DNA of 64,000 bases, taken from assembly GCA_000247545.1 (NCBI GenBank), contig CP003316.1, forward strand, positions 839,233 through 903,232. The letters are read 5' to 3'. A model generated the notes under the pieces. That model searched no databases. It was not told where the DNA came from and worked only from the letters and a program-made list of their open reading frames with translations. The position numbers and the translations under genes are program-made. Position 1 is the stretch's first letter. Every line of letters starts with the position of its first letter. This stretch comes from Pyrobaculum oguniense TE7 (lineage in GTDB: Archaea > Thermoproteota > Thermoprotei > Thermoproteales > Thermoproteaceae). Below are positions 16,951 through 24,958 of this stretch, one piece after another.

Positions 16951-17667
16951 TCAGTCATTTGTCGCCCAGTTGCCCACTCTGGCCACTCCCCGCTGGACGA
17001 TTACCTTTAGCCTTGGCTCCACTTCGTTGCTGAGAGTTGGGCAGGGATCGAGACTGCAGTACTTATCCCGGCCGCAAAGCCTGCAATGGGCGGCCACGAG
17101 TCTCATTTTCTCCACGTCGTATACGACGAAGTAGTCCCTTCCAGTTATGATTAGGCTCTGGGTATAGAACCGCCTTATAAGGGAGATAATGCCGTACGAT
17201 ATCACCCTGGTGGCGAGTATAAGCTCTTTCTCTCGCAACTTGGCGCACCTCTCTACCTCCCAGCCGCAACGCTCTAGGAGGTAAGACACCATGGTGACAA
17301 AACCGCCGAGGGGGGCGTAATGATCCGCGACAGATATGTAGAGCTTGAGGAAGCTCTCCACTTCCTCAACGGAGAAATGGTCTAGGCCAAGCATCTTCGA
17401 GATTTTGGACACCACAACCTCCCGTGGCTCCACACCAGCTACGTAGCAGTAGACATAGCCCCCGAGCGTCGCCTCGTATAGCGCCGCCCGGCCGTTGCCC
17501 ACCTTCTTAATAAGGCCCTGCTTCTCAAGCTTGTAGGCCTTTCTGTAAGTATGGGAAAAATGGTAGGAGAGATCCCTCGCCACGCGATACATTGTTACAG
17601 GCCCCTTGATGGCGATATAGCTGAGAATTTCATGTGCACTGTGATCCAAAGACGGAAGGTTCAACAT
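16951..17667 (-). CDS. Winged-helix regulator with cysteine-rich region (dsr cluster B)
   Basis: 238 residues. wHTH at about 12-70 (VTMYRVARDLSYHFSHTYRKA, wing ending in EATLGGYVY), helical middle, then CRLCGRDKYCSLDPC near the C-terminus and an extra 25-residue tail. It has the same layout as the regulators at 5379, 7783 and 53002. It precedes and is transcribed in the same direction as nothing in dsr, but dsrM2 and dsrC2 end just upstream on the same strand, so it could control them or be cotranscribed. A redox or metal-sensing role is inferred. Confidence 0.75.
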   Translation of the reverse strand: MLNLPSLDHSAHEILSYIAIKGPVTMYRVARDLSYHFSHTYRKAYKLEKQGLIKKVGNGRAALYEATLGGYVYCYVAGVEPREVVVSKISKMLGLDHFSVEEVESFLKLYISVADHYAPLGGFVTMVSYLLERCGWEVERCAKLREKELILATRVISYGIISLIRRFYTQSLIITGRDYFVVYDVEKMRLVAAHCRLCGRDKYCSLDPCPTLSNEVEPRLKVIVQRGVARVGNWATND

Positions 17668-17824
17668 TAGGATTAGTAAATTGAGAATTTATATGTGTTA
17701 TTAGTATATTATTATATAGGGCAATTTTTATGTATTTTTATCAAAAATTAAAGTTTATTAAGTTAATTTTTTCTAAAAGGAAAACCAACAATATAATCTT
17801 TAAATTTTCAAAAAAATATTTTTT

Positions 17825-18592
17825 TTATTTGACTTCTATCTTTGAATGTGTATAACCGTACAGCTCTGTGGGCTTGTTCCACAACGTCGGCATTGCAATG
17901 AAGGAAAAGGGATGGATCATTTTGCCCAGCGGTACGTACATCATAAACACCATGGCGAGAAGAGCGTGTGCCTTAGTCGCCGGATCGGCCTCAGCCATTA
18001 GGCTTACCCCCTTCGCCACTTCTCCGGTAAAAATGCTCTGCAACCACGGCGATACTGTCTCCATGTAGTCGGGGCGCACCACGAGCGTCTGGTAGTTGCC
18101 AAGCGCCACAAGAGCCAGCAACAAAAGTAGGGCGAACCAATCGTCGAGAAAGCTGAGCCGTCTCACGTCGGCCCGGGCAAGCCGCCGCACCAAGAGGATT
18201 ACGAGACCTATCATTGCCAACACGCCGGCGGCGCCGCCTACGTAGAGCGCTACTGCCTTATGCACCTCTTTAGGCATGCCGAAGTTCTCAGGGGGTATCA
18301 ACATGGATAGATGGCCCAGCAACGCGACCCAGATCCCCCAGTGGAAGAGGAAGGAACCCACAAGCACGAGGCGGTCGGAGGTGGTTAGGGTGTAGAGGAG
18401 GAAAATCCTCTTCAATACCTCTCCCCCCCTTGCGGATAAGCCCCACCTATAAGCCGGTATGGACACCGAGTACAGCCCCGTGGCGCCGCTGGCTGATACC
18501 CACCGCCACGTTCTGTACAGGACGCCCACCACCAGCGTAGCGAGCGAGATGTAGGGCAACACGCCAAAAAGGAACCAGTCTACTGGAGACAT
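17825..18592 (-). CDS. dsrM: DsrM-like membrane cytochrome b subunit, copy 2
   Basis: 255 residues, five predicted spans, colinear with dsrM1 (shared motifs FLFHWGIW, SFLDDWFALLLL, YVPLGKMIHPFS). Heme-ligand candidates are the histidines in FLFHWG, GHLSML, ADPATKAH and KMIHPF. Partner of DsrK2 (24959-26437) is inferred because both belong to the GC-rich set. Upstream lies dsrC2, 56 bp away on the same strand. The 157 bp downstream, before the regulator gene, is very AT-rich and probably contains a terminator and that gene's promoter. Confidence 0.88.
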   Translation of the reverse strand: MSPVDWFLFGVLPYISLATLVVGVLYRTWRWVSASGATGLYSVSIPAYRWGLSARGGEVLKRIFLLYTLTTSDRLVLVGSFLFHWGIWVALLGHLSMLIPPENFGMPKEVHKAVALYVGGAAGVLAMIGLVILLVRRLARADVRRLSFLDDWFALLLLLALVALGNYQTLVVRPDYMETVSPWLQSIFTGEVAKGVSLMAEADPATKAHALLAMVFMMYVPLGKMIHPFSFIAMPTLWNKPTELYGYTHSKIEVK

Positions 18593-18648
18593 GGTGCCCT
18601 AGACGGCGTCTTAAAAAAATCTTATTTCCCAAGAGCCGGGAATAAAGC

Positions 18649-18984
18649 CTAGACGCAACCGGTGGGCTTGGGGGCGCCGGCTACTTTACAAGCGCCGTGC
18701 GCTGGGCCGGAGGGGAACAGCTGGTATATCTTCTCCAAGCTAAACCCCGTCTCCTTAACGACCATCTTAATCGGGGGGCAAGAGCCGTAGGTCTCCCAGT
18801 ACTCTCTTAGGTACCTAACAAGCTTCCAGTGCTCCTCTGTCATCTGCTGTATACCCTCTAGCTCCCTGGCCATCCACTCGGCGACTTTCTCATCCCAATC
18901 CTCCGTGTTTTGCATGAAGCAGTCTTCGTCTAGAACTACCTTTTTGCCGTCTACTGTATATTCACCGGGACATTTTACCGGCAT
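18649..18984 (-). CDS. dsrC: DsrC sulfur carrier, copy 2
   Basis: 111 residues, nearly the same as the copy at 5014-5349, with both C-terminal cysteines at 99 and 110 (GACKVAGAPKPTGCV). Strong protein conservation despite very different base composition indicates that both are under selection. It carries the trisulfide product of DsrAB. It is read with dsrM2 and is divergent from dsrE; the 120-bp region between dsrC2 and dsrE holds candidate palindromic operators. Confidence 0.95.
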   Translation of the reverse strand: MPVKCPGEYTVDGKKVVLDEDCFMQNTEDWDEKVAEWMARELEGIQQMTEEHWKLVRYLREYWETYGSCPPIKMVVKETGFSLEKIYQLFPSGPAHGACKVAGAPKPTGCV

Positions 18985-19026
18985 AGAAGAGCTGATGACT
19001 CGTTTTAATAACTTTTATTCCGTATA

Positions 19027-19077
19027 GCTTGTTAATAAGCCGGCGTCTTCGGCATTACCAAGAGCTTGTTAATGAAA
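19027..19077. promoter_or_regulatory. Candidate operators between dsrC2 and dsrE
   Basis: GCTTGTTAATAAGC at 19027-19040 is a near-perfect palindrome, and GCTTGTTAATGAAA at 19064-19077 repeats its left half. The core TTGTTAATRA also occurs upstream of dsrA2 (reverse complement of 22364-22373) and dsrK2 (24923-24936). TATA-like TTTAAAAAC follows at about 19078-19086, 20 nt before dsrE. A regulator-binding site is inferred. Confidence 0.45.
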
Positions 19078-19104
19078 TTTAAAAACTGATGATGAAAAGC
19101 GGCC

Positions 19105-19455
19105 ATGGCCGACAAGGTGGCGTTCCTCGCCACGATGCCGCCGGCGGATGCGCCAAGGATATCCACAATGCTGGGCTACGCCCTCGCCGCAGCGTCGATG
19201 GGCTTCGAAGTGTTGATATTCTGGACCCTCGACGGGGCCCACGTAGTGAAGAAGAAGGTATTTGAAAAGCTAGATCCACAGATAAGGGAGAGGTTCAAGC
19301 AATGTCTCGACATGGGGTGCAAAATGTGGCTCTGCTCCTCGGCGGCCGCCACCTTCAACATAAAGGAAGACGAAGTGGTGGACGGGGTCAAGATAATGGG
19401 CATCGCCTCCTTCTACGAATTCGCCAGCGAGGCTAAAATAACGCTGACTTGGTAG
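19105..19455 (+). CDS. DsrE-family protein next to dsrC2
   Basis: 116 residues. DsrE/DsrF-like fold: an N-terminal strand KVAFLATM, a helix with TMLGYALAAASMG, strand EVLIFWTLDG, and C-terminal GIASFYEFA. Three cysteines lie in CLDMGCKMWLC, a spacing typical of persulfide-carrying DsrE-like proteins. It probably moves sulfane sulfur with TusA and DsrC in the cytoplasm. It is transcribed divergently from dsrC2 and converges on the small dsrAB-linked gene with no gap. Confidence 0.75.
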   Translation: MADKVAFLATMPPADAPRISTMLGYALAAASMGFEVLIFWTLDGAHVVKKKVFEKLDPQIRERFKQCLDMGCKMWLCSSAAATFNIKEDEVVDGVKIMGIASFYEFASEAKITLTW

Positions 19456-19935
19456 CTACACCACTTCGACGGCGTCGACAACCCTAATTTTTCTATTAAG
19501 TTCCTGGAGGTACTCCTCAGTCCTGTCCCTGAGGAGAGAGTAGGCCACCGCGCCCCAGTTAAAGAATAACTTCTCCGATGTGGTGTTTATCTTCACCGCC
19601 ACGAAGCCGTAGGCGTGGCCACCCTCGCAGCCGATGGGGTAGACCGAAAAGGCGAATTTCGTGGTGTACCCAGGCCAGGGCACGTCGTCGGCCTCCGCCC
19701 AGAGGGTGGAGTCCTCCTCGAGCGCTTCGCAAGACTCGGCGGCGAGAAGGACCCTCTTCCGGAGGTCTAAAAAGCCGAGTCTCACCCCGTTGCTATCTTC
19801 CTCGAAGGCCATCAGGAGCATTAAATCCCTCACGAAGTAGACCCCGGGCTCTCCATATGCCAAGACGTAGGGTATCTGGCGGGAAAAAATAGGGTTCTGC
19901 GACTCGGCCCAGTTGAGGAACTCTTCGAAGTTCAC
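19456..19935 (-). CDS. Small dsrAB-linked protein of unknown function, copy 2
   Basis: 159 residues from a GTG that overlaps the dsrB2 stop (GTGA). It shares VPWPGYTTKF and YPIGCE with copy 1 at 4527, and LGFLDL and EALEEDS with copy 3 at 32523 (LAFLDL, EALEEAS), so copy 2 bridges two copies that hardly resemble each other. No known domain. Translational coupling to dsrB in each case argues for a role tied to the sulfite reductase itself. Confidence 0.8.
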   Translation of the reverse strand: MNFEEFLNWAESQNPIFSRQIPYVLAYGEPGVYFVRDLMLLMAFEEDSNGVRLGFLDLRKRVLLAAESCEALEEDSTLWAEADDVPWPGYTTKFAFSVYPIGCEGGHAYGFVAVKINTTSEKLFFNWGAVAYSLLRDRTEEYLQELNRKIRVVDAVEVV

Positions 19936-21089
19936 AAGGCGTCCCTAAGCCTCTTGTATACGTCGCCGCGGCCTCTAAACGCCAGGAACGTCCTCGCGAA
20001 TTCTGGCACCCGCTGGTAGTAGTCGTGCACCTCTTTCAAGCCCACCATCTCCAAGAACTTAGACCATCCAACTCTGTCTATGAAGTCGGCTAGTCTCTCG
20101 CCGGGTTTGGCGTTTTGCCTCCACACCTCGACGACGTGTTTAACAACCGCCACGATCTCCTCGTACTTAGGCGGTATTGCAGGGAGCCACGGTACTAGCA
20201 CTCTGGCAAGCCTAGGCCCGGATCCCGTGTTGGAGAGCTTGCCACCCACCAATATCGCCACACCGACGTTTTCGGGGTCGTAGTCGAAGGCGTCGCAGTT
20301 CTCCTTGCAACGGGCACAGTTAATGCACTTCTCACCGATGAGGGTAAGCTTCACCTTGTCGCCCTCCCTTCGCAAAGTGAGCGCGCCGGTGGGGCATACC
20401 TGGACGAGGAATATCTGCGTCTCGGGGATCTTAGCTAAAGCCTTCGGCGGCGGTAGGCACATGCCAATTACCTCCTCCCTGATCTTCGGCGGGGCGCCCC
20501 ACTGCCCCACAATGGCGATGTCGATGGCTGTGCCGCCGGCGCACATCGAGGGACAGCCGGATACGAATATCCTAAGCTTCGCTGGGAGGGCCTCCTCCTT
20601 GAAGTAGGGCGCCAAGGCGTCGCCTAGGGCCTTGGAGATGGAGGGCGAGTCCACCACCGCAGTTGTGCAGGTCAGATAAGCCGTGCACGAGTTGATGCCC
20701 CACAGGGAGCGGCCCCAGCCGCCTACTGGGAAGCCCATCTTCTCCACTTCCTCCTTAATCTTAAGCGCCTTGTCGAGGGAGTCCGTGAGGATCTCCAGGT
20801 TTCCGGCCATGGTGACCCGCACAGCCCCGATGCCCAAGCTGTCGGCGATGTCGGCGAATTTGTCCAACGTTTCTGCACTTATCCTCGCGTTCGGCGGCAT
20901 ACCCACCTTTACTGTAAATATCCTGTCCCCCGTCGCCGATATGTGCTCAATTATGCCATTGCCGTGGAACTTGCGATCAACCCATTGGCCATAGTTCTTC
21001 AACACCCTCTCGGGCAAGAACTTCTCCAAGTCGACTGGGAATACCTTCTGCAACCTAGCGGCCTTGGGGTTCATGGATGCCGCCGTCAT
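19932..21089 (-). CDS. dsrB: Dissimilatory sulfite reductase beta subunit, copy 2
   Basis: 385 residues; an internal ATG at 21074 would give a protein six residues shorter. Siroheme/cluster cysteines CTAYLTC and CPSMC, and ferredoxin-domain CPTGAL...CINCARCKENC, are complete. Closely colinear with dsrB1, with the longest identical runs in the second half. Parts of the first half are almost identical in DNA to dsrB3 (around the GIIEHIS and DKALKIKEE motifs). Coupled to dsrA2 by ATGA. Confidence 0.95.
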   Translation of the reverse strand: MTAASMNPKAARLQKVFPVDLEKFLPERVLKNYGQWVDRKFHGNGIIEHISATGDRIFTVKVGMPPNARISAETLDKFADIADSLGIGAVRVTMAGNLEILTDSLDKALKIKEEVEKMGFPVGGWGRSLWGINSCTAYLTCTTAVVDSPSISKALGDALAPYFKEEALPAKLRIFVSGCPSMCAGGTAIDIAIVGQWGAPPKIREEVIGMCLPPPKALAKIPETQIFLVQVCPTGALTLRREGDKVKLTLIGEKCINCARCKENCDAFDYDPENVGVAILVGGKLSNTGSGPRLARVLVPWLPAIPPKYEEIVAVVKHVVEVWRQNAKPGERLADFIDRVGWSKFLEMVGLKEVHDYYQRVPEFARTFLAFRGRGDVYKRLRDAL

Positions 21090-22318
21090 ACCCTCCCCTT
21101 AAGTTGCTGTGCAAATGAGAGAAACCTCTCCCGAACCTCCTTGGGCAATACGGCGTACGGCACCTCATCGGGCATCTTGGCTGTAGACACTGGCATGCCC
21201 TCAAGCTTTATGCCAGCCTTCTCGATAAACTTGTCCAGCCCCAAATGCATGATGTAGTCGCCGAGGCGGTACTTGGGTTGCGCCTCCGCCTCCCACGGGC
21301 CAATTACCTTAAACGTCAGGTCGATCGCGTCCTTCACCTGGTCAGGCTCTAGGTAGCCGATGAACCACCCCAGCTTCGGCCCGAAGCGCCCCTTCGACCC
21401 GCCGCCCACCACCACTGCAACCTTCCTCTTCTTCCCCGGCTTTATTGCTGGGAAGGCGGCTCTTATGCAGTGCATTGATTTTTTGCACCTCGTGCCGTCT
21501 ATTCTCAGCTCTTTCTTCTCCTTGTCCCAAGTTATGGCGCCGCTTGGGCAGTTGGCGGCCAGCTTCTCCGGGTCCACCTCCCCAGCCTCGATCTTCTTCC
21601 CAAGAAGCTCTTGATCCACCTCCGGAGCCCCCTCCCAAACACCGATAAAGCCTATGTCCCCCCTCTGGGCGCGGGCGCAGTCGAGGGGGCAACCGGAGAA
21701 CTTTACCTTGAACTTATAGGGGTAGCTGGGAGTTACGATGTTGTCGTTCACTCTCTTGTCTTTGTAGAACTCTGCGTACCACTTCAACGTGTCGTATAGG
21801 GCGAACTCGCAGAGGGCAGGCCCCACGCATGCATTTAAGGCGCGGATGGCGTCGCCGCTACCGCCGACGTCTGTGCCGATTTCGCGAAGAGCGTCGACCA
21901 TTGCCTCGGCAGTTTCGGGCGTGAGGTTGAGGACTAAGGCCCCGGTCTGTCCAACGAGTTCAATCAGGCCCACGCCTAGCTCCCTTGATATCTTGGTGAT
22001 CTTCCTGAGGAAGTCTGTGCGGAGGAACTTACCCGGTGTGTGGAAGACGCGGAAGTGCACCTCCGAGCCGCCGCCCGGGACCCAGTCCCTGGCCCACCTC
22101 GAAAGGACGCCGGTGTTGAGGAACTCGACCTTAACCGCGGCTGGGCCCCATGGGGACTTTCTCGCCACTAGGCCTACGCCGTACACGTGGAGCGGATAGC
22201 GGGTTTTCCTCAGCTCAGATACATGGCTCGGCCACGGCCCCCCCTCTAGTTGCTTCAAAATCTCCTCAGCCCTGTTCAACAGCTCCTCTTTTGGGGGGAG
22301 ATTAGCCGGAGCTGACAT
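21086..22318 (-). CDS. dsrA: Dissimilatory sulfite reductase alpha subunit, copy 2
   Basis: 410 residues, colinear with dsrA1 (shared DWVPGGG, CVGPALC, YKFKVKFSGCPLDC). As in copy 1 the inserted ferredoxin domain lacks one of its usual cysteines: CKKSMHC where CX2CX2C is expected. The segment encoding that domain (21429-21652) is base-for-base identical to part of dsrA3. The GC-rich composition matches the surrounding chromosome, so this is probably the resident copy. Confidence 0.95.
   Translation of the reverse strand: MSAPANLPPKEELLNRAEEILKQLEGGPWPSHVSELRKTRYPLHVYGVGLVARKSPWGPAAVKVEFLNTGVLSRWARDWVPGGGSEVHFRVFHTPGKFLRTDFLRKITKISRELGVGLIELVGQTGALVLNLTPETAEAMVDALREIGTDVGGSGDAIRALNACVGPALCEFALYDTLKWYAEFYKDKRVNDNIVTPSYPYKFKVKFSGCPLDCARAQRGDIGFIGVWEGAPEVDQELLGKKIEAGEVDPEKLAANCPSGAITWDKEKKELRIDGTRCKKSMHCIRAAFPAIKPGKKRKVAVVVGGGSKGRFGPKLGWFIGYLEPDQVKDAIDLTFKVIGPWEAEAQPKYRLGDYIMHLGLDKFIEKAGIKLEGMPVSTAKMPDEVPYAVLPKEVRERFLSFAQQLKGRV
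21429..21652 (-). repeat. 224-bp tract identical to 30825-31048 (inverted)
   Basis: Compared base by base, this stretch of dsrA2 equals 30825-31048 of dsrA3 on the opposite strand, with no mismatch over 224 bp. It spans the code from GFIGVWEG to AIKPGKK and covers the whole inserted ferredoxin domain. Just outside, the two genes differ in both DNA and protein. The pattern is that of a recent gene-conversion event. Confidence 0.93.
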
Positions 22319-22534
22319 GTGAAATTACTATATCAAAAATAAAAATATCTTATTAACACAAAATCATTAACAATAACATTAAATAAAAAAGTTGATTTAT
22401 ACATATTAAAATATTGAGTTATATAAATAGATATAAAAATATGCCCTTATAGAAAAATATAGATAGATATGTATTTGGCGTTCTGTTTCCTGGTATCGTT
22501 AATAAACTTTTTATAGTATAAAGGAGGAGTGATC
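22319..22534. promoter_or_regulatory. AT-rich divergent promoter region of dsrA2 and a small gene
   Basis: 216 bp, strongly AT-rich. Reading towards dsrA2 it contains TGTTAATAAG (22349-22358) and TTGTTAATGA (22364-22373), matching the palindromes at dsrC2/dsrE and dsrK2. Towards the plus strand CGTTAATAAA (22497-22506) and TTTTTATAGTATAAA precede the 82-residue gene. Two or more regulator half-sites plus both core promoters are inferred. Confidence 0.45.
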
Positions 22535-22783
22535 ATGCTGAGCTTCGACAATGTGGTGGAAAAGTTCTGCCTATGTGACGTGGAGATGTACCTCAAGGTA
22601 AAAGACGGCGTAGTCGTCGGCCCCTCCTATTTCGCCGGAATGAAAGTGGAGGAGGTGTTGAAGAAGGCTAAGGGAGTGGTTGTGAGGACTACCCAGGGGG
22701 GGTTTGAACACGTCTTTGTGATTAAGAGATCTGCGTATCTAAAAAAGACGGCTCCTGCCGCGCTGGCCGCCGTCACTGTTTAA
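22535..22783 (+). CDS. Small protein of unknown function in dsr cluster B
   Basis: 82 residues. The ATG at 22535 is preferred over the GTG two codons earlier because AAGGAGG at 22521-22527 is a good ribosome-binding site 7 nt away. Early CLCDVEMYL contains a CXC pair; the rest alternates short strands and helices (VVVGPSYFAGMKVEEVLKKAKG). No family recognised. It lies between dsrA2 and the siroheme genes and converges on the methyltransferase gene with an 11-nt overlap. Confidence 0.65.
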   Translation: MLSFDNVVEKFCLCDVEMYLKVKDGVVVGPSYFAGMKVEEVLKKAKGVVVRTTQGGFEHVFVIKRSAYLKKTAPAALAAVTV

Positions 22784-23429
22784 AACAGCGTCTGATAATA
22801 ATCAGCACGGGTTTTTTCACATCGGCCAGGGGGGTTGTCCCCAGCCTCACACAGCCCCCTCCTCTCGAGACTGAGTGGCATACGAACACCTCAGCGGCGG
22901 GGCCGCAGATTTTGCCAGCCACGTCTAAAACTTCAGCGATTTTATCTCCCATCATGTAAACCACCACGGTGTCCGCCTTAATCGAGGCTAAAATCTCGGC
23001 GTTGAAGTGTGGGTATGAAAGAAGGGCAACGTGCCTCAGCTCAGCGCCGTCTGTGATCTCCAACTGGTAGAGGGCCGCGGCCGCGGCGAAGGCGGAAACG
23101 CCCGGTATTACAAGACACTCAACCCCGTGCCTGCTTGCCTCTTTGCATATCTGAATCCCCCTGCCGAAGATTGTGGGGTCTCCGTTTTTCAATACCACAA
23201 CCGTCTTCCCCCTGGCCGCCTCCTCTATCAGCGCCTTCACGGCGGCGTCGTGATCCGCCTTCTTGTGGCCTATTTTAACCCTGAGGGCTTGGGGGGCAAA
23301 TTTCTCCACTATCTCCTCTGGCACCAAGTCGCCGTATGCCACCACGTCTGCCTTAGCTAAAAGCTCAACAGCCCATAGAGTTAGGAGTCTTGGATCGCCG
23401 GGGCCAGCCCCAACTACGTAGATCGGCAT
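22773..23429 (-). CDS. cobA: Uroporphyrinogen-III C-methyltransferase (SUMT)
   Basis: 218 residues of the tetrapyrrole methyltransferase family. VVGAGPGDPRLLTLWAVELL at the N-terminus, LVPEEIV, KNGDPTIFGRG and IPGVSAFAAAAALYQLEITDG match SUMT-type enzymes that methylate C2 and C7 of uroporphyrinogen III to give precorrin-2, the siroheme precursor. No dehydrogenase/chelatase (CysG-type) domain is attached. It overlaps the CbiA-type gene by 16 nt, so the two form an operon serving the DsrAB prosthetic group. Confidence 0.85.
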   Translation of the reverse strand: MPIYVVGAGPGDPRLLTLWAVELLAKADVVAYGDLVPEEIVEKFAPQALRVKIGHKKADHDAAVKALIEEAARGKTVVVLKNGDPTIFGRGIQICKEASRHGVECLVIPGVSAFAAAAALYQLEITDGAELRHVALLSYPHFNAEILASIKADTVVVYMMGDKIAEVLDVAGKICGPAAEVFVCHSVSRGGGCVRLGTTPLADVKKPVLIIIRRCFKQ

Positions 23430-24775
23430 AGTTGCCTAATTACGCTGTATGTGTCGGGGTGTATGTGCATGTACTGGGCGTGTATGTTGCCCTTCACCAC
23501 GCCGTCCCACCCGCCCCCCACGCCGACGCCCCTCTCGAGCCTTATTGCCAGCCTCACCTTCTCCCTCAACGCTATTTTGCTGTAGTGGAACTCATGGCCC
23601 TTCAGCCTAGTGCCGGGGGGCGCTATGGGGGTTTCCCCCACCACCTCCCCCCATACGTAGCCCTTGCCCACCGGCTTTTCCAGCATGTAGGTCACGCCGT
23701 CTATGGCGCCCACCATTTCGTACTCGGAGCGGTCTATGACAATAGACGAGGTCAAGTACATGAAGCCGCCGCATTCAGCGTACAGCCTGCCGCCCCTCTC
23801 GATGTATGTGAGAAGAGACTTCCTAAACGCCTTATTGCGCTCAAGTCTCTCCGCGAGCACCTCTGGGAACCCGCCACCTATGATCAACACGTCTACATCT
23901 GGAACGGCGCTGTCCCTCACAGCGCTTGTGTAGACCACTTCGCCGAGAGCCTCAGCCTCCTCCAGCAACTCGGGGTAGTAGAAGTTGAAGGCCCCATCCA
24001 TCACCACCCCCACTCTACAACCTAGGCGGGGAGGCGGATCGCTGGGTAAATCCGGGGCTCCCAGCTCCTCGGCGGACTTCGCGATCTCCACGAGCCTCTC
24101 CAGGTCGATGTAAGGCTCGACGTAGTTGTCCAGCACCTCCTCCAGCGTCGGCGCATCGCTCCGCTCCGCCATGGGGACAAGGCCAAGGTGGCGGTAGGAA
24201 AAGGCCTCAGCAACGGCTCTGCTCTTGGGCACAACGCCCAGCACCTCCACCCCCTCCTCGGGGAGGGCCTTTACCAGCTTCTCGGCTTGTCTAGGAGTGA
24301 CGTTGGTGAGGATGACGCCCGGAATTTTTACGGCGGGGTCGAAGGCCCTCAGCCCCCTTACCACAGCTCTTAGAGTGCGGTTTATCCTATCGGCGTTGAG
24401 GACCAACACGACGGGGGCCTTGAGCAGCTTTGCCACCTGCGCGGTGGAGCCGAGCTCCGAGACGCCGTCTACTGAGTCGTAGAGCCCCAGCACCCCCTCC
24501 ACCACGGCCACGTCAACCCCCGCCGAGTAGCGGAGGAACCTGTGGAGGACGCCCTCCTCGCCCATCAACACCACGTCTAGGTTCCGGCTGGGGACTTGGG
24601 AGGCCCAGCGGTGGTACGACGGGTCTATGTAGTCTGGGCCTATTTTAAACGGCGCCACCCTAAGTCCCCTCCTCCTAAGTCCCCTCATAACTGCCAGGGA
24701 AATTAGCGTCTTGCCTGACATCCCCTTGAAGGCCGATACGACGATACGGGGAACCACGTATCGTATCGAACACAT
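23414..24775 (-). CDS. Cobyrinate a,c-diamide synthase-type glutamine amidotransferase (DsrN-like)
   Basis: 453 residues. The N-terminal P-loop-like SAFKGMSGKT and FKIGPDYIDP belong to CobB/CbiA-type amidases. The C-terminal class I glutaminase has the nucleophile in YAECGGFMYL and GHEFHYS. CbiA normally amidates cobyrinate, but the homologue DsrN in dsr operons is thought to amidate siroheme. The overlap with the SUMT gene and dsr surroundings favour siroheme amide here; no other cobalamin gene is in the window. A TATA-like ATTTAACT precedes the start. Confidence 0.8.
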   Translation of the reverse strand: MCSIRYVVPRIVVSAFKGMSGKTLISLAVMRGLRRRGLRVAPFKIGPDYIDPSYHRWASQVPSRNLDVVLMGEEGVLHRFLRYSAGVDVAVVEGVLGLYDSVDGVSELGSTAQVAKLLKAPVVLVLNADRINRTLRAVVRGLRAFDPAVKIPGVILTNVTPRQAEKLVKALPEEGVEVLGVVPKSRAVAEAFSYRHLGLVPMAERSDAPTLEEVLDNYVEPYIDLERLVEIAKSAEELGAPDLPSDPPPRLGCRVGVVMDGAFNFYYPELLEEAEALGEVVYTSAVRDSAVPDVDVLIIGGGFPEVLAERLERNKAFRKSLLTYIERGGRLYAECGGFMYLTSSIVIDRSEYEMVGAIDGVTYMLEKPVGKGYVWGEVVGETPIAPPGTRLKGHEFHYSKIALREKVRLAIRLERGVGVGGGWDGVVKGNIHAQYMHIHPDTYSVIRQLCRST

Positions 24776-24922
24776 AGTTAAATACTATATTACTTATGGG
24801 CTGAAATTAATCACGTGGCTAATAGATGGGTGTCGTACGCGTTTGGGTTGATTCCCGACTGTGTGTAAATCCCGGTAGGTTGAGCAGTACGATTTTATAA
24901 GACGCACACGTTGTTACGCAAG

Positions 24923-24936
24923 GATTGTTAATAATC
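24923..24936 (+). promoter_or_regulatory. Candidate operator upstream of dsrK2
   Basis: GATTGTTAATAATC is an inverted repeat (GATT...AATC around GTTAAT). It matches GCTTGTTAATAAGC at dsrC2/dsrE in ten of the inner positions and lies about 10 nt before the TATA-like GTATATAAA. AAGGAG at 24951-24956 follows. Confidence 0.45.
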
Positions 24937-24958
24937 TTTTTTTGTATATAAAGGAGTT

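Noticed and set aside
21445-21648. Plus-strand open frame repeated at 30829-31062 on the other strand
   Set aside because: It is the shadow of the ferredoxin domain of dsrA2 and dsrA3; its repetition only reflects the identical 224-bp tract.
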